From contig CANLWB010000004.1 in NCBI GenBank assembly GCA_947494695.1, forward strand, positions 186,001 to 250,000: a DNA stretch of 64,000 bases, in the 5' to 3' direction. Positions 1 through 8,319 of the stretch are shown here, piece by piece. A program made the position numbers and the translations under genes. Below the pieces are notes generated by a model. The model ran no database searches. It was not told the origin of the DNA and saw only the letters and a program-made list of their open reading frames with translations. Source of the DNA: an uncultured Flavobacteriaceae bacterium. GTDB lineage: Bacteria > Bacteroidota > Bacteroidia > Flavobacteriales > Flavobacteriaceae. The stretch's first letter is position 1; every line of letters begins with the position of its first letter.

Positions 1-351
1 TTCCATACCTCCGGCAACCACAATTTCGGCATCACCAAGAGCAATGGCTTGTGCACCTTGCATAACGGCTTTCATTCCAGATGAACATACTTTATTTACT
101 GTAGTACATGGAACTGTATCTGGTATTCCGGCATAAATGGCAGCTTGTCTTGCAGGAGCCTGACCAGACCCGGCCTGTACAACATGACCCATTAATACTT
201 CCTCAACGAGTTTGGGGTTTAAATTGATCTTTTCCAAGGCTCCCTTAATAGCAGTTGCCCCCAGTTTAGGGGCAGGAATGGTACTTAAAGTACCTAAAAA
301 ACTGCCTATTGGAGTCCTTGCAGCCGATACAATAACGACGTCTTTATTCAT
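1..351 (-). CDS. Acetyl-CoA C-acyltransferase (thiolase), N-terminal part
   Basis: Thiolase, which condenses two acetyl-CoA or cleaves 3-ketoacyl-CoA in the cytoplasm. Reading from ATG at 351 gives 117 residues that open with the thiolase start (VIVSAARTPIGSF) and reach the nucleophile motif NKVCSSGMK, with the catalytic Cys near residue 89. The C-terminal two thirds, with the second Cys and the His, lie beyond the left edge of the window. It is transcribed divergently from the HD-domain gene that follows, with about 125 bp between the two starts. Family assignment is firm; substrate length preference cannot be told from this fragment. Confidence 0.93.
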   Translation of the reverse strand, partial: MNKDVVIVSAARTPIGSFLGTLSTIPAPKLGATAIKGALEKINLNPKLVEEVLMGHVVQAGSGQAPARQAAIYAGIPDTVPCTTVNKVCSSGMKAVMQGAQAIALGDAEIVVAGGME

Positions 352-476
352 TAGTTTGTTGTTTAGTTTGTCCTGCGAAAATAACGTTTTTTTGGAAGAA
401 ATAATCAATGATTAAACGATAATAAGAATGGTGAAAGTTTATAAATTTATTACATTTGAAACCATTACAACGTTTA

Positions 477-2525
477 ATGAAAGATTTTATAAATAAGCTA
501 TATAGAAACCACGCCTTGATTTACAAGGTCTTATTATTTATATCGACGGCCTTTTTAATTGTATATCTATTTCCAAAAAGCGGAAAGTTTAAGTACAATT
601 TTGAAAAAGGGAAACCTTGGCAATCTGAAAACCTCTATGCGCCCTTCGATTTTGCTATAAAAAAAACAGATGGAGAGGTCGCTTCAGAGCGCGAAAAACT
701 GATTAATAATTCCGTTCTGTATTTTAATTTAGATGATGCAGTAGAGGATAAGGTAAGGGCGTTATACAAGGGGCAATTTAAAGGTTTCTTTTCAGATTCT
801 ATCTCTTCGAGGCAGTCAAGAAAATTATTTCAAATTGGAGAGGCGATTATTTCGGAGTTGTATTTATTTGGAGTTCTGGGAGAAAATTATAATTTTTCTA
901 AGGATAAGGTTATTGTTATACTAGACGGAAGGGTTAAGAAGCAGGATGGTGTCTTTGCTAACCTAGTGAAGCAAGATCATGTTTCTGAGGTGATTGACAG
1001 GACTTTGAGAAAGCATGGTGTTATAAGGTTTAAAACGAATTTTACGGCGCTGTTTTTCGATTTGATAGAGCCGAGTTTAACCTTTAACCAGTCTTTTACA
1101 GATAAGGTGCTCCAGGAGGACTTTAGTAAAATTTCGTTTAGCCGAGGAAGTGTGGCTAAAGAAACGCTTATTGTTTCTAAGGGTGAGGTTGTAGAGGGTG
1201 ATGAATATCAGGTGCTAAAATCACTTCAGTCTGAATATGAGTCCCAGATATGGAGTGAATCCAGTTACATGTGGGTGTTGTTTGCATACACTTTACTAGT
1301 ATCTCTGGCCTTATTAATGCTACTGTTGTTCTTAAGAAAATATCGGGTTAGTGTATTTAATAATAACACGAAAGTTACTTTTATTTTCTTCAATATTTCT
1401 TTGATGATATTTATTTCAACTCTAGTTGTTAATTATGATTCAAAGTATATTTATGTCGTTCCAATCTGTATACTGCCCTTAGTGCTTAAGGCCTTTTTCG
1501 ATGCGAGATTAGGGCTGTTTTCTCATGTACTTACAGTTCTATTAATTGGTTTTATTGTACCGAATAGCTACGAGTATATGTTTCTGCAAATTATAGCAGG
1601 AATTGTTACAATATTAACCGTTTCAGAACTTTATAAACGCGCTAATTTATTTATTTCTGTAGGACAGATAACACTGATATATATTGTTGCTTATTTTGCA
1701 TTTTTCGTTATCCATGAAGGTAGTGTGGAAACCATTAAATGGGAAACGTTTTTCTGGTTCATTTTAAATGGTCTGGCAACATTGTTTGTACAACCTTTGA
1801 TATACGCTTATGAAAAACTTTTTGGTTTGGTATCTGATGTATCACTTTTAGAATTATCTGATACCAATTCAAAGCTATTAAAGGAACTATCAGATAAAGC
1901 TCCGGGGACATTTCATCACTCATTAAATGTCGCCAATCTGGCAGAAGCTTCTGCGAATGAAATTGGGGCAAATGCCATGTTGGTGCGGGTAGGTGCATTG
2001 TATCATGATATTGGTAAAATGAAGAACCCGGCTTTTTTTACGGAAAATCAGTCGACAGGAATTAATCCACACGCCGAACTACCGCCCCGCGAGAGTGCCA
2101 GAATTATTATTGATCATGTTATCAATGGTATTGAAATAGCCAGAAAAAATAATTTACCAGATCGCGTTATTGACTTTATACGTACGCATCATGGTACGAG
2201 TGTGGTTTATTATTTTTATGTGAAGGAAAAGGAGGAAGCGGAAACCGTGGATAGACTAGACTTTAGTTACCCTGGCCCCAAACCATTTAGTAAAGAAACT
2301 GCCATATTGATGATGTGTGATAGTGTAGAGGCAGCATCGAAAAGCTTAAAAGACCCGACGTCGACGAAAATTGATATTTTTGTTGAAAATATTATAAATA
2401 AACAGATTAGTGAGGGGCAATTTTTAAATGCAAATATCACATTTAAAGAAATTGAATCCATAAAAAAGGTGTTAAAACACAAGCTCGCAAATATTTACCA
2501 TTTGCGTATAGAATATCCCGAATAA
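477..2525 (+). CDS. 7TM-HD family cyclic-di-AMP phosphodiesterase (PgpH/YqfF-like)
   Basis: Membrane protein of about 682 residues. It has an N-terminal membrane anchor, a large extracytoplasmic domain (to about residue 260), a run of some seven membrane helices, and a cytoplasmic HD domain with HHSLNVANLAE, LYHDIGK and FIRTHHG, whose His/Asp residues bind the metal. This order is that of PgpH, which hydrolyses c-di-AMP. A longer reading begins at TTG 456, but ATG 477 is preferred: a TAnnTTTG-like box (451-458) overlaps the TTG and would place the transcript start just before the ATG. It stands alone, ahead of two tRNA genes. Substrate is inferred from the family. Confidence 0.9.
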   Translation: MKDFINKLYRNHALIYKVLLFISTAFLIVYLFPKSGKFKYNFEKGKPWQSENLYAPFDFAIKKTDGEVASEREKLINNSVLYFNLDDAVEDKVRALYKGQFKGFFSDSISSRQSRKLFQIGEAIISELYLFGVLGENYNFSKDKVIVILDGRVKKQDGVFANLVKQDHVSEVIDRTLRKHGVIRFKTNFTALFFDLIEPSLTFNQSFTDKVLQEDFSKISFSRGSVAKETLIVSKGEVVEGDEYQVLKSLQSEYESQIWSESSYMWVLFAYTLLVSLALLMLLLFLRKYRVSVFNNNTKVTFIFFNISLMIFISTLVVNYDSKYIYVVPICILPLVLKAFFDARLGLFSHVLTVLLIGFIVPNSYEYMFLQIIAGIVTILTVSELYKRANLFISVGQITLIYIVAYFAFFVIHEGSVETIKWETFFWFILNGLATLFVQPLIYAYEKLFGLVSDVSLLELSDTNSKLLKELSDKAPGTFHHSLNVANLAEASANEIGANAMLVRVGALYHDIGKMKNPAFFTENQSTGINPHAELPPRESARIIIDHVINGIEIARKNNLPDRVIDFIRTHHGTSVVYYFYVKEKEEAETVDRLDFSYPGPKPFSKETAILMMCDSVEAASKSLKDPTSTKIDIFVENIINKQISEGQFLNANITFKEIESIKKVLKHKLANIYHLRIEYPE

Positions 2526-2551
2526 AATTTAGAAAAAAACGAATAAAATAG

Positions 2552-2582
2552 TTGCGATATAGATATCTAACTAGTACATTTG
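2552..2582 (+). promoter_or_regulatory. Bacteroidota-type promoter for tRNA-Ser
   Basis: A TTG at 2552-2554 is followed after 20 bp by TACATTTG at 2575-2582, an exact fit to the Bacteroidota sigma-70 consensus TTG-N19-21-TAnnTTTG. It lies 38 bp before the tRNA-Ser gene and after the stop of the HD-domain gene. Confidence 0.75.
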
Positions 2583-2620
2583 CAACCGCAATTTTATTGC
2601 TAAGTTCATTAAAATACATT

Positions 2621-2704
2621 GGAGAGGTGCCAGAGTGGTAATGGAGCAGATTGCTAATCTGTCAACGCGTAAGTGTTGCCCGGGTTCGAATCCCGGTCTC
2701 TCCG
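2621..2704 (+). tRNA. tRNA-Ser(GCU)
   Basis: An 84-nt cloverleaf. The acceptor stem GGAGAGG pairs with TCTCTCC (one G-U), the anticodon loop reads TTGCTAA (anticodon GCU), there is an extended variable arm typical of class II tRNAs, and a T arm with GGGTTCGAATCCC. The discriminator is G. CCA is not encoded. Confidence 0.95.
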
Positions 2705-2748
2705 CATTTTTTATGATAACCAATTATAGAGCGTTATCAAATAGAAAA

Positions 2749-2905
2749 GGAATTTAGATTTTATAATAATAAGATGTATTCCATTTAAATTCGGGGTGTA
2801 GTACCGCATCAAGTGCGGCATAAACTACGCTCAGAGTGTTATAAAAAAAAGGGAATTTAGATTTTATAATGACTAAGATTTATTCCATTTAAATTCGGGG
2901 TGTAG
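2749..2905 (+). repeat. Direct repeat of the region upstream of tRNA-Pro
   Basis: A 53-bp stretch at 2749-2801 recurs at 2852-2905 with one indel and a few mismatches. Each copy ends in the first ten bases of the tRNA-Pro gene (CGGGGTGTAG). Only the second copy continues into a full tRNA; the first runs into a short hairpin (CCGCA/TGCGG) instead. The first copy therefore looks like the abandoned 5' end of an earlier or duplicated tRNA-Pro gene. Confidence 0.75.
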
Positions 2906-2970
2906 CGTAGCCCGGTTATCGCGCCGCGTTTGGGACGCGGAGGTCGCAGGTTCGAATCCTGCCACCCCGA
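2896..2970 (+). tRNA. tRNA-Pro(UGG), attachment site of the element
   Basis: A 75-nt cloverleaf with acceptor CGGGGTG pairing with CACCCCG, anticodon loop TTTGGGA (anticodon UGG), T arm AGGTTCGAATCCT and discriminator A. Its last bases (CTGCCACCCCGA) reappear at 27317 and, altered, near 33284, which identifies the gene as the integration target of a tyrosine-recombinase element. Confidence 0.95.
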
Positions 2971-3052
2971 CGAACCTAGAAATAGGTCACAACAAAACAC
3001 TGTTAATCATTTGATTTTCAGTGTTTTTTGTTTTTATGCATTTTTTTTGATG
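2959..3052 (+). other. Left att direct repeat (attL)
   Basis: This stretch covers the tRNA-Pro 3' end and its terminator. It matches 27317-27409 at most positions, beginning with the 13-bp core CTGCCACCCCGAC and ending in GCATTTTTTTTGAT. Just inside the element the motif AGGTGTGCAAT occurs twice in close succession (around 3082-3104), as expected for integrase arm sites. Confidence 0.85.
2996..3029 (+). terminator. Rho-independent terminator after tRNA-Pro
   Basis: The stem AACACTG (2996-3002) pairs with CAGTGTT (3019-3025) and is followed by a T run. The same hairpin is kept in the two other att copies, including base changes in the third copy that preserve pairing through a G-U pair. Confidence 0.75.
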
Positions 3053-3195
3053 CCAAACAAAACCATTTAAAACCAATAAAAAGGTGTGCAATTAGGTGTG
3101 CAATATTTCATCAAAAATGTACTAACTTTATGAGACTTTGAAGCGTGATTTGACTTTCGTATTTACAAATCATTGTTTAATCAAAGTCGCTTAAA

Positions 3196-4437
3196 ATGAG
3201 AATAATAAGTACCTTTTCCATTACTTTCTTCACAAGAAAATCAAGAAGCAACCTCGAAGAGCTTAACATTTATGCACGCATAAACGTTAACGGTAAAAGA
3301 GCCGAAATCAGTCTAAAAAGGTGTGCAAATTCCACACAATGGGATTCTTCCAAAAACAGGGGTAGGGGAAATTCAGAAAAAATAAAAGCCCTGAACGCCT
3401 ATTAAGACCAAGTATATGGTAAACTACTCCAATGCCACAAACAGCTTGTAGAAGAGGATAAAATAATAACCTCGAATGCTATTAAGTCCCGATATCTGGG
3501 AGAAGATGACAACAGTAAAACATTAAAAGAGTTAATAGCCTACCACAATGATAATATGGTTCATGTGCTAAAAGCTGGAACCATGAAGAACTATTATACC
3601 ACTGAAAAGTATTTACAACGGTTTTTACTGAAAAAAAGAAAAGTGAAAGACCTTTATCTAAAACAACTGAACTTTAGATTTATCACGGATTTTGAACACT
3701 ATTTGAGGAACTATAAAAACTCCAAAAACGAACATGTTTTAAACAATAATGGGGTTATGAAACACCTAGAACGTTTCAAGAAGATAATAAACCTAGCTAT
3801 AAAGCTGGAATGGATGGCTAAAAACCCATTTAAACAATTTCAGTTAAAATATAACAAGTACGATAGAGAATACTTAAGCCAAAGAGAACTAGAGTTGTTG
3901 GAAAACACTGAATTTAAAGTGGAACGATTGGAACGAATAAAGGACTGCTTTATATTTTCCTGTTATACAGGTCTATCCTATGTTGATATAAAGGAACTCA
4001 AAAACATTCACATCGTTAGAGGGATTGACAACAACTACTGGATACATACCAAAAGAGAAAAAACAGATGAATTGGTGAAAATTCCCATACTACCCAAAGC
4101 ATGGTCAATATTAGAAAAGTACAGAACTATAAAAGAAATGGATTTTACAGCCAGCATATTGCCTATAAGTTCCAATCAAAAGACCAATACCTATTTAAAG
4201 GAAATTGCTACAGCTTGTGGTATACATAAGAACATCACCTTCCATGTAGCCAGACATACCTTTGCGACTACCGTAATGCTCTCAAATGGTGTGCCAATAG
4301 AAACCGTATCTAAGCTATTAGGACACACTAAACTTTCTACAACGCAAATCTATGCAAGAGTACTAGAGACTAAAATAAGTGAAGACATAGGTAACTTGTT
4401 GGAACGGTTTAAAGAAAAAGAAAGTAAAATTGCCTAA
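3196..4437 (+). pseudogene. Tyrosine recombinase/integrase, broken by an in-frame stop
   Basis: The reading frame begins at ATG 3196 and gives the N-terminal Arm-binding segment (MRIISTFSITFFTRKSRSN) up to LNAY. It then meets TAA at 3403-3405 and continues in the same frame with DQVYGKLLQCHKQL through the core-binding and catalytic domains to TAA at 4437. Catalytic residues are visible: HVARHTF, LGHTKLSTTQIYARV with the tyrosine nucleophile. The place of the first Arg reads TGLSYVDI, with Ser where many integrases have Arg; IntDOT of Bacteroides is known for the same replacement. Without the TAA the protein would be 413 residues, normal for the family. A translation restart at 3556 would lack the Arm domain. 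It lies next to attL, as expected for the element's own integrase. Confidence 0.88.
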
Positions 4438-4503
4438 AGTAATGTAAATAGCTCCTTTTTTGTGTTGCTTTTTGGTTTGAGCTTATGATAGTCTTTTTTG
4501 TCA

Positions 4504-4764
4504 TTAGTTATTGATACTTAAATAAAAGTAACTGTCATCTACTTTGTTTTCTTTTTTTAAAGCCAAGTCATAAAATGTATCATAATAAATATACATGACA
4601 TTATAATAATCTTTCATAAGAGATAGTAATAAGGAGTCCCTATGCTCGATATGAAAACCTTCCATTAGTTTACAGTTCAAACGAAAAAAGTCTCTACAAT
4701 AGCCCTTATCCATTATATCCTCAAAGAAGTAGTTAATTTCTTGAAATTTAGTTTCATTTTCCAT
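4504..4764 (-). CDS. Small hypothetical protein
   Basis: An 86-residue acidic, aromatic-rich protein (MENETKFQEINYFFEDIMDK) with no signal peptide or membrane helix. It begins at an ATG and follows the small membrane protein gene on the same strand after 29 bp, so it may be the last member of the two-component operon. Not recognised; real because of its length, ATG start and operon position. Confidence 0.55.
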   Translation of the reverse strand: MENETKFQEINYFFEDIMDKGYCRDFFRLNCKLMEGFHIEHRDSLLLSLMKDYYNVMYIYYDTFYDLALKKENKVDDSYFYLSINN

Positions 4765-4793
4765 AGTTTGATTTAAATCATTAGTTTAAGAAA

Positions 4794-5054
4794 TCAATCT
4801 TTTTCCTTTTTATCGCCTTTTTTCATTTGCTTTTTTCGTTCTTTATATTCGGTTCTTTCAATATGGATTTCACCTTTTTTTCCTATTGTAAGTTTATTGA
4901 TATCAGGGTTTTTCCTTAAATCGGCAAGCACCCTATTTTCTTTAACTATTCTCCATATTACCAATAGTACAAAACAGCCACTACTAGCAGAAATCACGAT
5001 AATCGCTACTGTGCTATTTGCATACTCGGGTAATATTTTAAATAATTCGTTCAC
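4794..5054 (-). CDS. Small single-pass membrane protein
   Basis: 86 residues with one strong membrane helix (about residues 15-36, STVAIIVISASSGCFVLLVIW) and a highly charged Lys/Glu-rich cytoplasmic tail. The start is a GTG whose last base (in gene order, first base) overlaps the TAG of the response regulator by 1 bp, so the two are translationally coupled. It may serve the two-component system as a membrane accessory; no family is recognised. Confidence 0.6.
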   Translation of the reverse strand: MNELFKILPEYANSTVAIIVISASSGCFVLLVIWRIVKENRVLADLRKNPDINKLTIGKKGEIHIERTEYKERKKQMKKGDKKEKD

Positions 5055-5683
5055 TAAATATTAAATAAATCTGCTGCTATTCTATATAATTCTTTCATGC
5101 CTTTTAGTCCAAGTTTGGAAACCATATTACGTTTATGGGTTTCTACTGTATTTGATGATAATTTTAGGGCATCTGCTATTTCTTGTGATGTTTTCCCATC
5201 GTTTATCATTTTTAAAATTGAACGTTGTCTATCCGTTAGACTCTGTTCGGCAGGTTGTGTTGCTCCAGATTTAATAATGTTAAAAACTTCCCGAAGCGTG
5301 TATTTATCAACGTATACACCTCCTTGCACTACTTCATTAATAGCAAGGGTTAGTTCCTCTATTGCTCTGTTCTTACTAACATAGCCAGATGCTCCTGCTT
5401 CTATAGCCAATTTGACATAAGAAGGAGTGCCATTCATGGTTAAAAAAACTACAGGAGTGGATATGCTTCTTTTTTTCAATTCTCGGAGCAAATCAATTCC
5501 ATCCATTTCTGGCATGAGAATGTCTGTAAGAACAACATCTATAGCTTTCTTATTTAGCATTTCAAGGGCTTGATTGCCATTATTAGCAGTTCCGACTACT
5601 TTGATTCCGTCCTCTGAATCGAAGTATGTAGATAACCCTTGAACAATCATTTCATGGTCATCAACTAACAATACTTTTATCAT
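5054..5683 (-). CDS. NarL/FixJ-type response regulator
   Basis: 209 residues. The receiver domain has the acidic pair VDDHE near the start, the phosphoacceptor in VLTDILMPEMDG (about residue 54), T in FLTMNG and K in VSKNRA. It is followed by a LuxR-type HTH (LTDRQRSILKMINDGKTSQEIADAL, NTVETHKRNMVSKLG). The gene overlaps the histidine kinase gene by 23 bp, so the pair forms one operon. It should activate or repress transcription when phosphorylated by the partner kinase; its targets are unknown. Confidence 0.93.
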   Translation of the reverse strand: MIKVLLVDDHEMIVQGLSTYFDSEDGIKVVGTANNGNQALEMLNKKAIDVVLTDILMPEMDGIDLLRELKKRSISTPVVFLTMNGTPSYVKLAIEAGASGYVSKNRAIEELTLAINEVVQGGVYVDKYTLREVFNIIKSGATQPAEQSLTDRQRSILKMINDGKTSQEIADALKLSSNTVETHKRNMVSKLGLKGMKELYRIAADLFNI

Positions 5684-6386
5684 ATTCTTTTGGTATTTCT
5701 ATTTGAACGCTTGTGCCATGAGTGGGGATAGATTTGATTTGTACTCTACCCCTTAAGGCATTTACTCTTTCTTTAATATTACGAAGACCTCCTAATCTGG
5801 TGGTTTTTTCATCAAACCCAATTCCATCATCTTGATACCTTACTCTTACTATGCCTGAGTGGTTTACAATTTCCAGATGTATGACAGTTGCATTAGAATG
5901 CTTGACTGCATTATTTAGCAATTCTTGCAAACAGCGATAAACTGTAGTCACAGTCACCTCAGAAAAATGAGAGTCTTTTTCGAAGCCTTTTGTATTGAAT
6001 ACTATTTTGGTATTATTATTTGAGAAATGAGCTAAGAGGTCATTAATTAAATCTATGAGATTTATGGTTTTATTGAAATTTAACTCATGTGAAACTATTC
6101 GTATTTTCTGGTATAATTTGTCAAGATTATCTTTAATATCGCTTTTAGTTTCCTCCAGATTTGATGTATTTAGGTTAGCTGTTTTGACCATGAGTAGAAA
6201 AACATCACTAGCCATTTCATCATGTAATCTTCTACCTATTTTTTCTTCCGTTTCATAAGTTTGAAGTAAGCGATGTTGTTTCACCTTTCTCTTATACCTA
6301 AAATGCAGGAGGATATAAAATATAATTGCTAAAAGAAGCAATAGCGAAGCAATAGCTAAATATAATATTTTTAGTTGTTGTTCCAT
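5661..6386 (-). CDS. Membrane histidine kinase of the HPK7 (NarX/LytS-like) group
   Basis: 241 residues: one N-terminal membrane helix (about residues 8-28), a HisKA_3-type phosphoacceptor box (IGRRLHDEMASDVFLL, His near residue 55) and a C-terminal ATPase with N box LQELLNNAVKHSNA, G1 DDGIGFD and G2 GGLRNIKERV. There is no sensor domain of any size, so the signal is probably membrane-borne or comes through the small membrane protein encoded downstream. It lies upstream of the response regulator and overlaps it. Confidence 0.92.
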   Translation of the reverse strand: MEQQLKILYLAIASLLLLLAIIFYILLHFRYKRKVKQHRLLQTYETEEKIGRRLHDEMASDVFLLMVKTANLNTSNLEETKSDIKDNLDKLYQKIRIVSHELNFNKTINLIDLINDLLAHFSNNNTKIVFNTKGFEKDSHFSEVTVTTVYRCLQELLNNAVKHSNATVIHLEIVNHSGIVRVRYQDDGIGFDEKTTRLGGLRNIKERVNALRGRVQIKSIPTHGTSVQIEIPKEYDKSIVS

Positions 6387-6600
6387 TGTAATAATTAATC
6401 AAAATAATTAATCAAATATAATTAAAAATAATTAATTATAGTAATCAACTAAATTATTAAACTTAATCAATGTAATTACCATAAAGTAGTTATATAGCTA
6501 AGATTACATGTATTGTTACTCTATTTACTAAGTGTGATTTTATTTCGGAACGGAAATAGGTAAGAAAACAGCCAGAGAATTTGATAATTTGTATTTCAAG

Positions 6601-6753
6601 GAGCCTCGGTATTATCTTTTTTGATAGCAAAAAAACAATATTCAGTTTTGAACGACGGCATAAACCAGGCTCGTGCCTCGCTCTTTTTTATACGCCTTAT
6701 CAAACCTGAATATTGAATAGAGCCAAGCTTCAAAAAAGATAATACCGAGGCTC
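6601..6753. repeat. Long imperfect hairpin with 24-bp perfect arms
   Basis: The arm at 6601-6624 is an exact reverse complement of 6730-6753 (ends GAGCCTCGG/CCGAGGCTC). Inside is a second, nearly perfect pair (CAATATTCAG with CTGAATATTG, about 6631/6706) and a small central palindrome (AGGC/GCCT). The whole would fold into one rod of about 150 nt. It ends one base before the ATG of the RadC-like gene, so in mRNA the start codon would sit at the base of the stem. Confidence 0.8.
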
Positions 6754-6754
6754 T

Positions 6755-7234
6755 ATGAAAAGTAAATCAAAAAAGAAAAAAAGTAAGAAGAACAAAATCA
6801 ATGAAATAAAGATTAGTTACAAAGAGTATATAAAGGCAATTCATTGGCAAAAAGTAGGTTCTTCACAAGATGCAGGAAGATTATTGTATGAAGATTGGAA
6901 CAAAGACACCATAGAAGTACATGAAGCCTTTAAAGTGATGCTATTGAATAATAGCAATAAAGTAAAAGGGATATACGAGCTATCCCAAGGAGGTATTACA
7001 GGAACACTTATCGATTTGAGAATACTATTTGCTGTAGTGCTAAAGACATTATCAGTAGCAATTATTCTTTGTCACAACCATCCATCTGGAAATTTAAAAC
7101 CCAGTGTACAGGACAAATACATCACCAATAAAATCAAGAAGGCAGCCAAAATGTTTGATGTAAAAGTTTTAGACCATATAATTATGGCTCCAAATGGAGA
7201 TTATTTTAGTTTTTCAGACAATGAGTTATTGTAA
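6755..7234 (+). CDS. RadC-like JAB-domain protein
   Basis: 159 residues: a very basic N-terminus (Lys-rich, first 17 residues), then a JAB/MPN domain with the metal-binding signature HNHPSGNLKPSVQDKY (HxHPSG then Asp), near residues 109-124. RadC-like proteins of this length are typical passengers of Bacteroidota conjugative and integrative elements; their biochemical role is unsettled and the DNA repair label is historical. The Arg/HhH region of full RadC is absent. It begins directly after a long hairpin, which suggests post-transcriptional control. Confidence 0.85.
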   Translation: MKSKSKKKKSKKNKINEIKISYKEYIKAIHWQKVGSSQDAGRLLYEDWNKDTIEVHEAFKVMLLNNSNKVKGIYELSQGGITGTLIDLRILFAVVLKTLSVAIILCHNHPSGNLKPSVQDKYITNKIKKAAKMFDVKVLDHIIMAPNGDYFSFSDNELL

Positions 7235-7282
7235 TTTAAAAGAAGAAAATTAGCTTTTAAAACGATTTCAAGCATTACACTT

Positions 7283-7370
7283 AAAATTTCATTGAAAAGG
7301 TTAAAAATACTTTGAGCAAACAAACGATATAAAATCAATACAATTTTAATGATGCTTTAATATCTAAAAC
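7283..7370 (+). repeat. 88-bp direct repeat, left copy
   Basis: This stretch, starting AAAATTTCATTGAAAAGG, recurs at 18867-18954 in the same orientation with roughly seven or eight mismatches. The two copies bracket the cargo block of lipoprotein, RNA-ligase and AraC genes. Confidence 0.85.
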
Positions 7371-7371
7371 C

Positions 7372-8268
7372 TTATAAAAAGTCTTTTAAGTCAATATCTG
7401 TTTGAGGATAGGACAAATCCGTTGTTCCATTTGGTTGATATAAACAAATAATGTTTTTTCCAAATTCTTTGTAAAAACTCCCTTGTCCATCTGGTGCGCT
7501 TACGTCAATCTCTGCTTCACCAAAAATCATTTTTCCATAAGTCTTCCCATCTCTACAACGAATAAAAAAGCCTTCTTCTTTTCCTGTTAATTTATATGTA
7601 GTTACATAGCCTTTTATAGGCGCGGTAGTCTTTTCATAAACCAAGGAGGATTTAATTTCATCGTCAAATATTGGAATCAACCCACCTTTATTAGAAGTTA
7701 CAATTGTTGAAGGCAATCCTTCTTTGTTTTCAATTCTATACCAAAAGTCTGTTTGTGTTGTGTCGGAGTTTGTTTTTAAGGATTTAAAGTCAAAGCCAAA
7801 TGATTGAGCATTCTCAAAATCCATTTCTTCTCCATTTTTATCTGCTGGAATACGAACTTTAAGATATGGAGGGTTTTTATACAGAACAGTACTGGTTATA
7901 AGAGTTGGGTTTTCTTTTCCTTTTTTTAGTTTCAAATTAACTTCAACTACATTGTTTTTAAGTTCATTATGACTTCTGCTTGGCTGGTAATCATCCGCTA
8001 CTGAAGCAACATCAACTTTGTGCCCCTTGCTAAACCTAGTTTCATACCAGCCATAATTATCTGTTGTCAACGTTTCTTCATTAAATGAATTATCGTCAAT
8101 ATTGTGATGATACCAACAACGAACAAGGACTTCGGCGTTTGGAATCGGTTTTCCCGTTATTTCGTCAATCACTTGTCCAGTTACTACAATATTACTTTTA
8201 TCGTCATTGCAAGCTAAAGTTGTAAAAACAATTAGTAATAGTAGTATGTTATGTAAGGCTGTTCTCAT
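7372..8268 (-). CDS. Lipoprotein with a carboxypeptidase-regulatory-like domain
   Basis: 298 residues with a lipoprotein signal ending in LLLIVFTTLAC (Cys near residue 20). A beta-sandwich domain follows (VVTGQVIDEITGKPIPNAEVLVRC, then a TTDNYGWY turn), of the CarboxypepD_reg type common in outer-membrane proteins of this phylum. The remainder is not recognised. Probably anchored in the outer membrane. It is the last gene on the minus strand of the cargo block, and its stop codon touches the 88-bp repeat. Confidence 0.75.
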   Translation of the reverse strand: MRTALHNILLLLIVFTTLACNDDKSNIVVTGQVIDEITGKPIPNAEVLVRCWYHHNIDDNSFNEETLTTDNYGWYETRFSKGHKVDVASVADDYQPSRSHNELKNNVVEVNLKLKKGKENPTLITSTVLYKNPPYLKVRIPADKNGEEMDFENAQSFGFDFKSLKTNSDTTQTDFWYRIENKEGLPSTIVTSNKGGLIPIFDDEIKSSLVYEKTTAPIKGYVTTYKLTGKEEGFFIRCRDGKTYGKMIFGEAEIDVSAPDGQGSFYKEFGKNIICLYQPNGTTDLSYPQTDIDLKDFL

Positions 8269-8319
8269 CTAAATCTTATTTTTAAAAGTAGGTTTTCACA
8301 CTTTGCTCAAGCGTATTTT

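Noticed and set aside
212-415. Plus-strand frame inside the thiolase gene
   Set aside because: Antisense to a well-supported thiolase; the frame is a shadow.
3403-3405. Programmed read-through or recoding of the integrase TAA
   Set aside because: No stem-loop, slippery site or selenocysteine-like context is seen; a simple nonsense mutation is the better reading.
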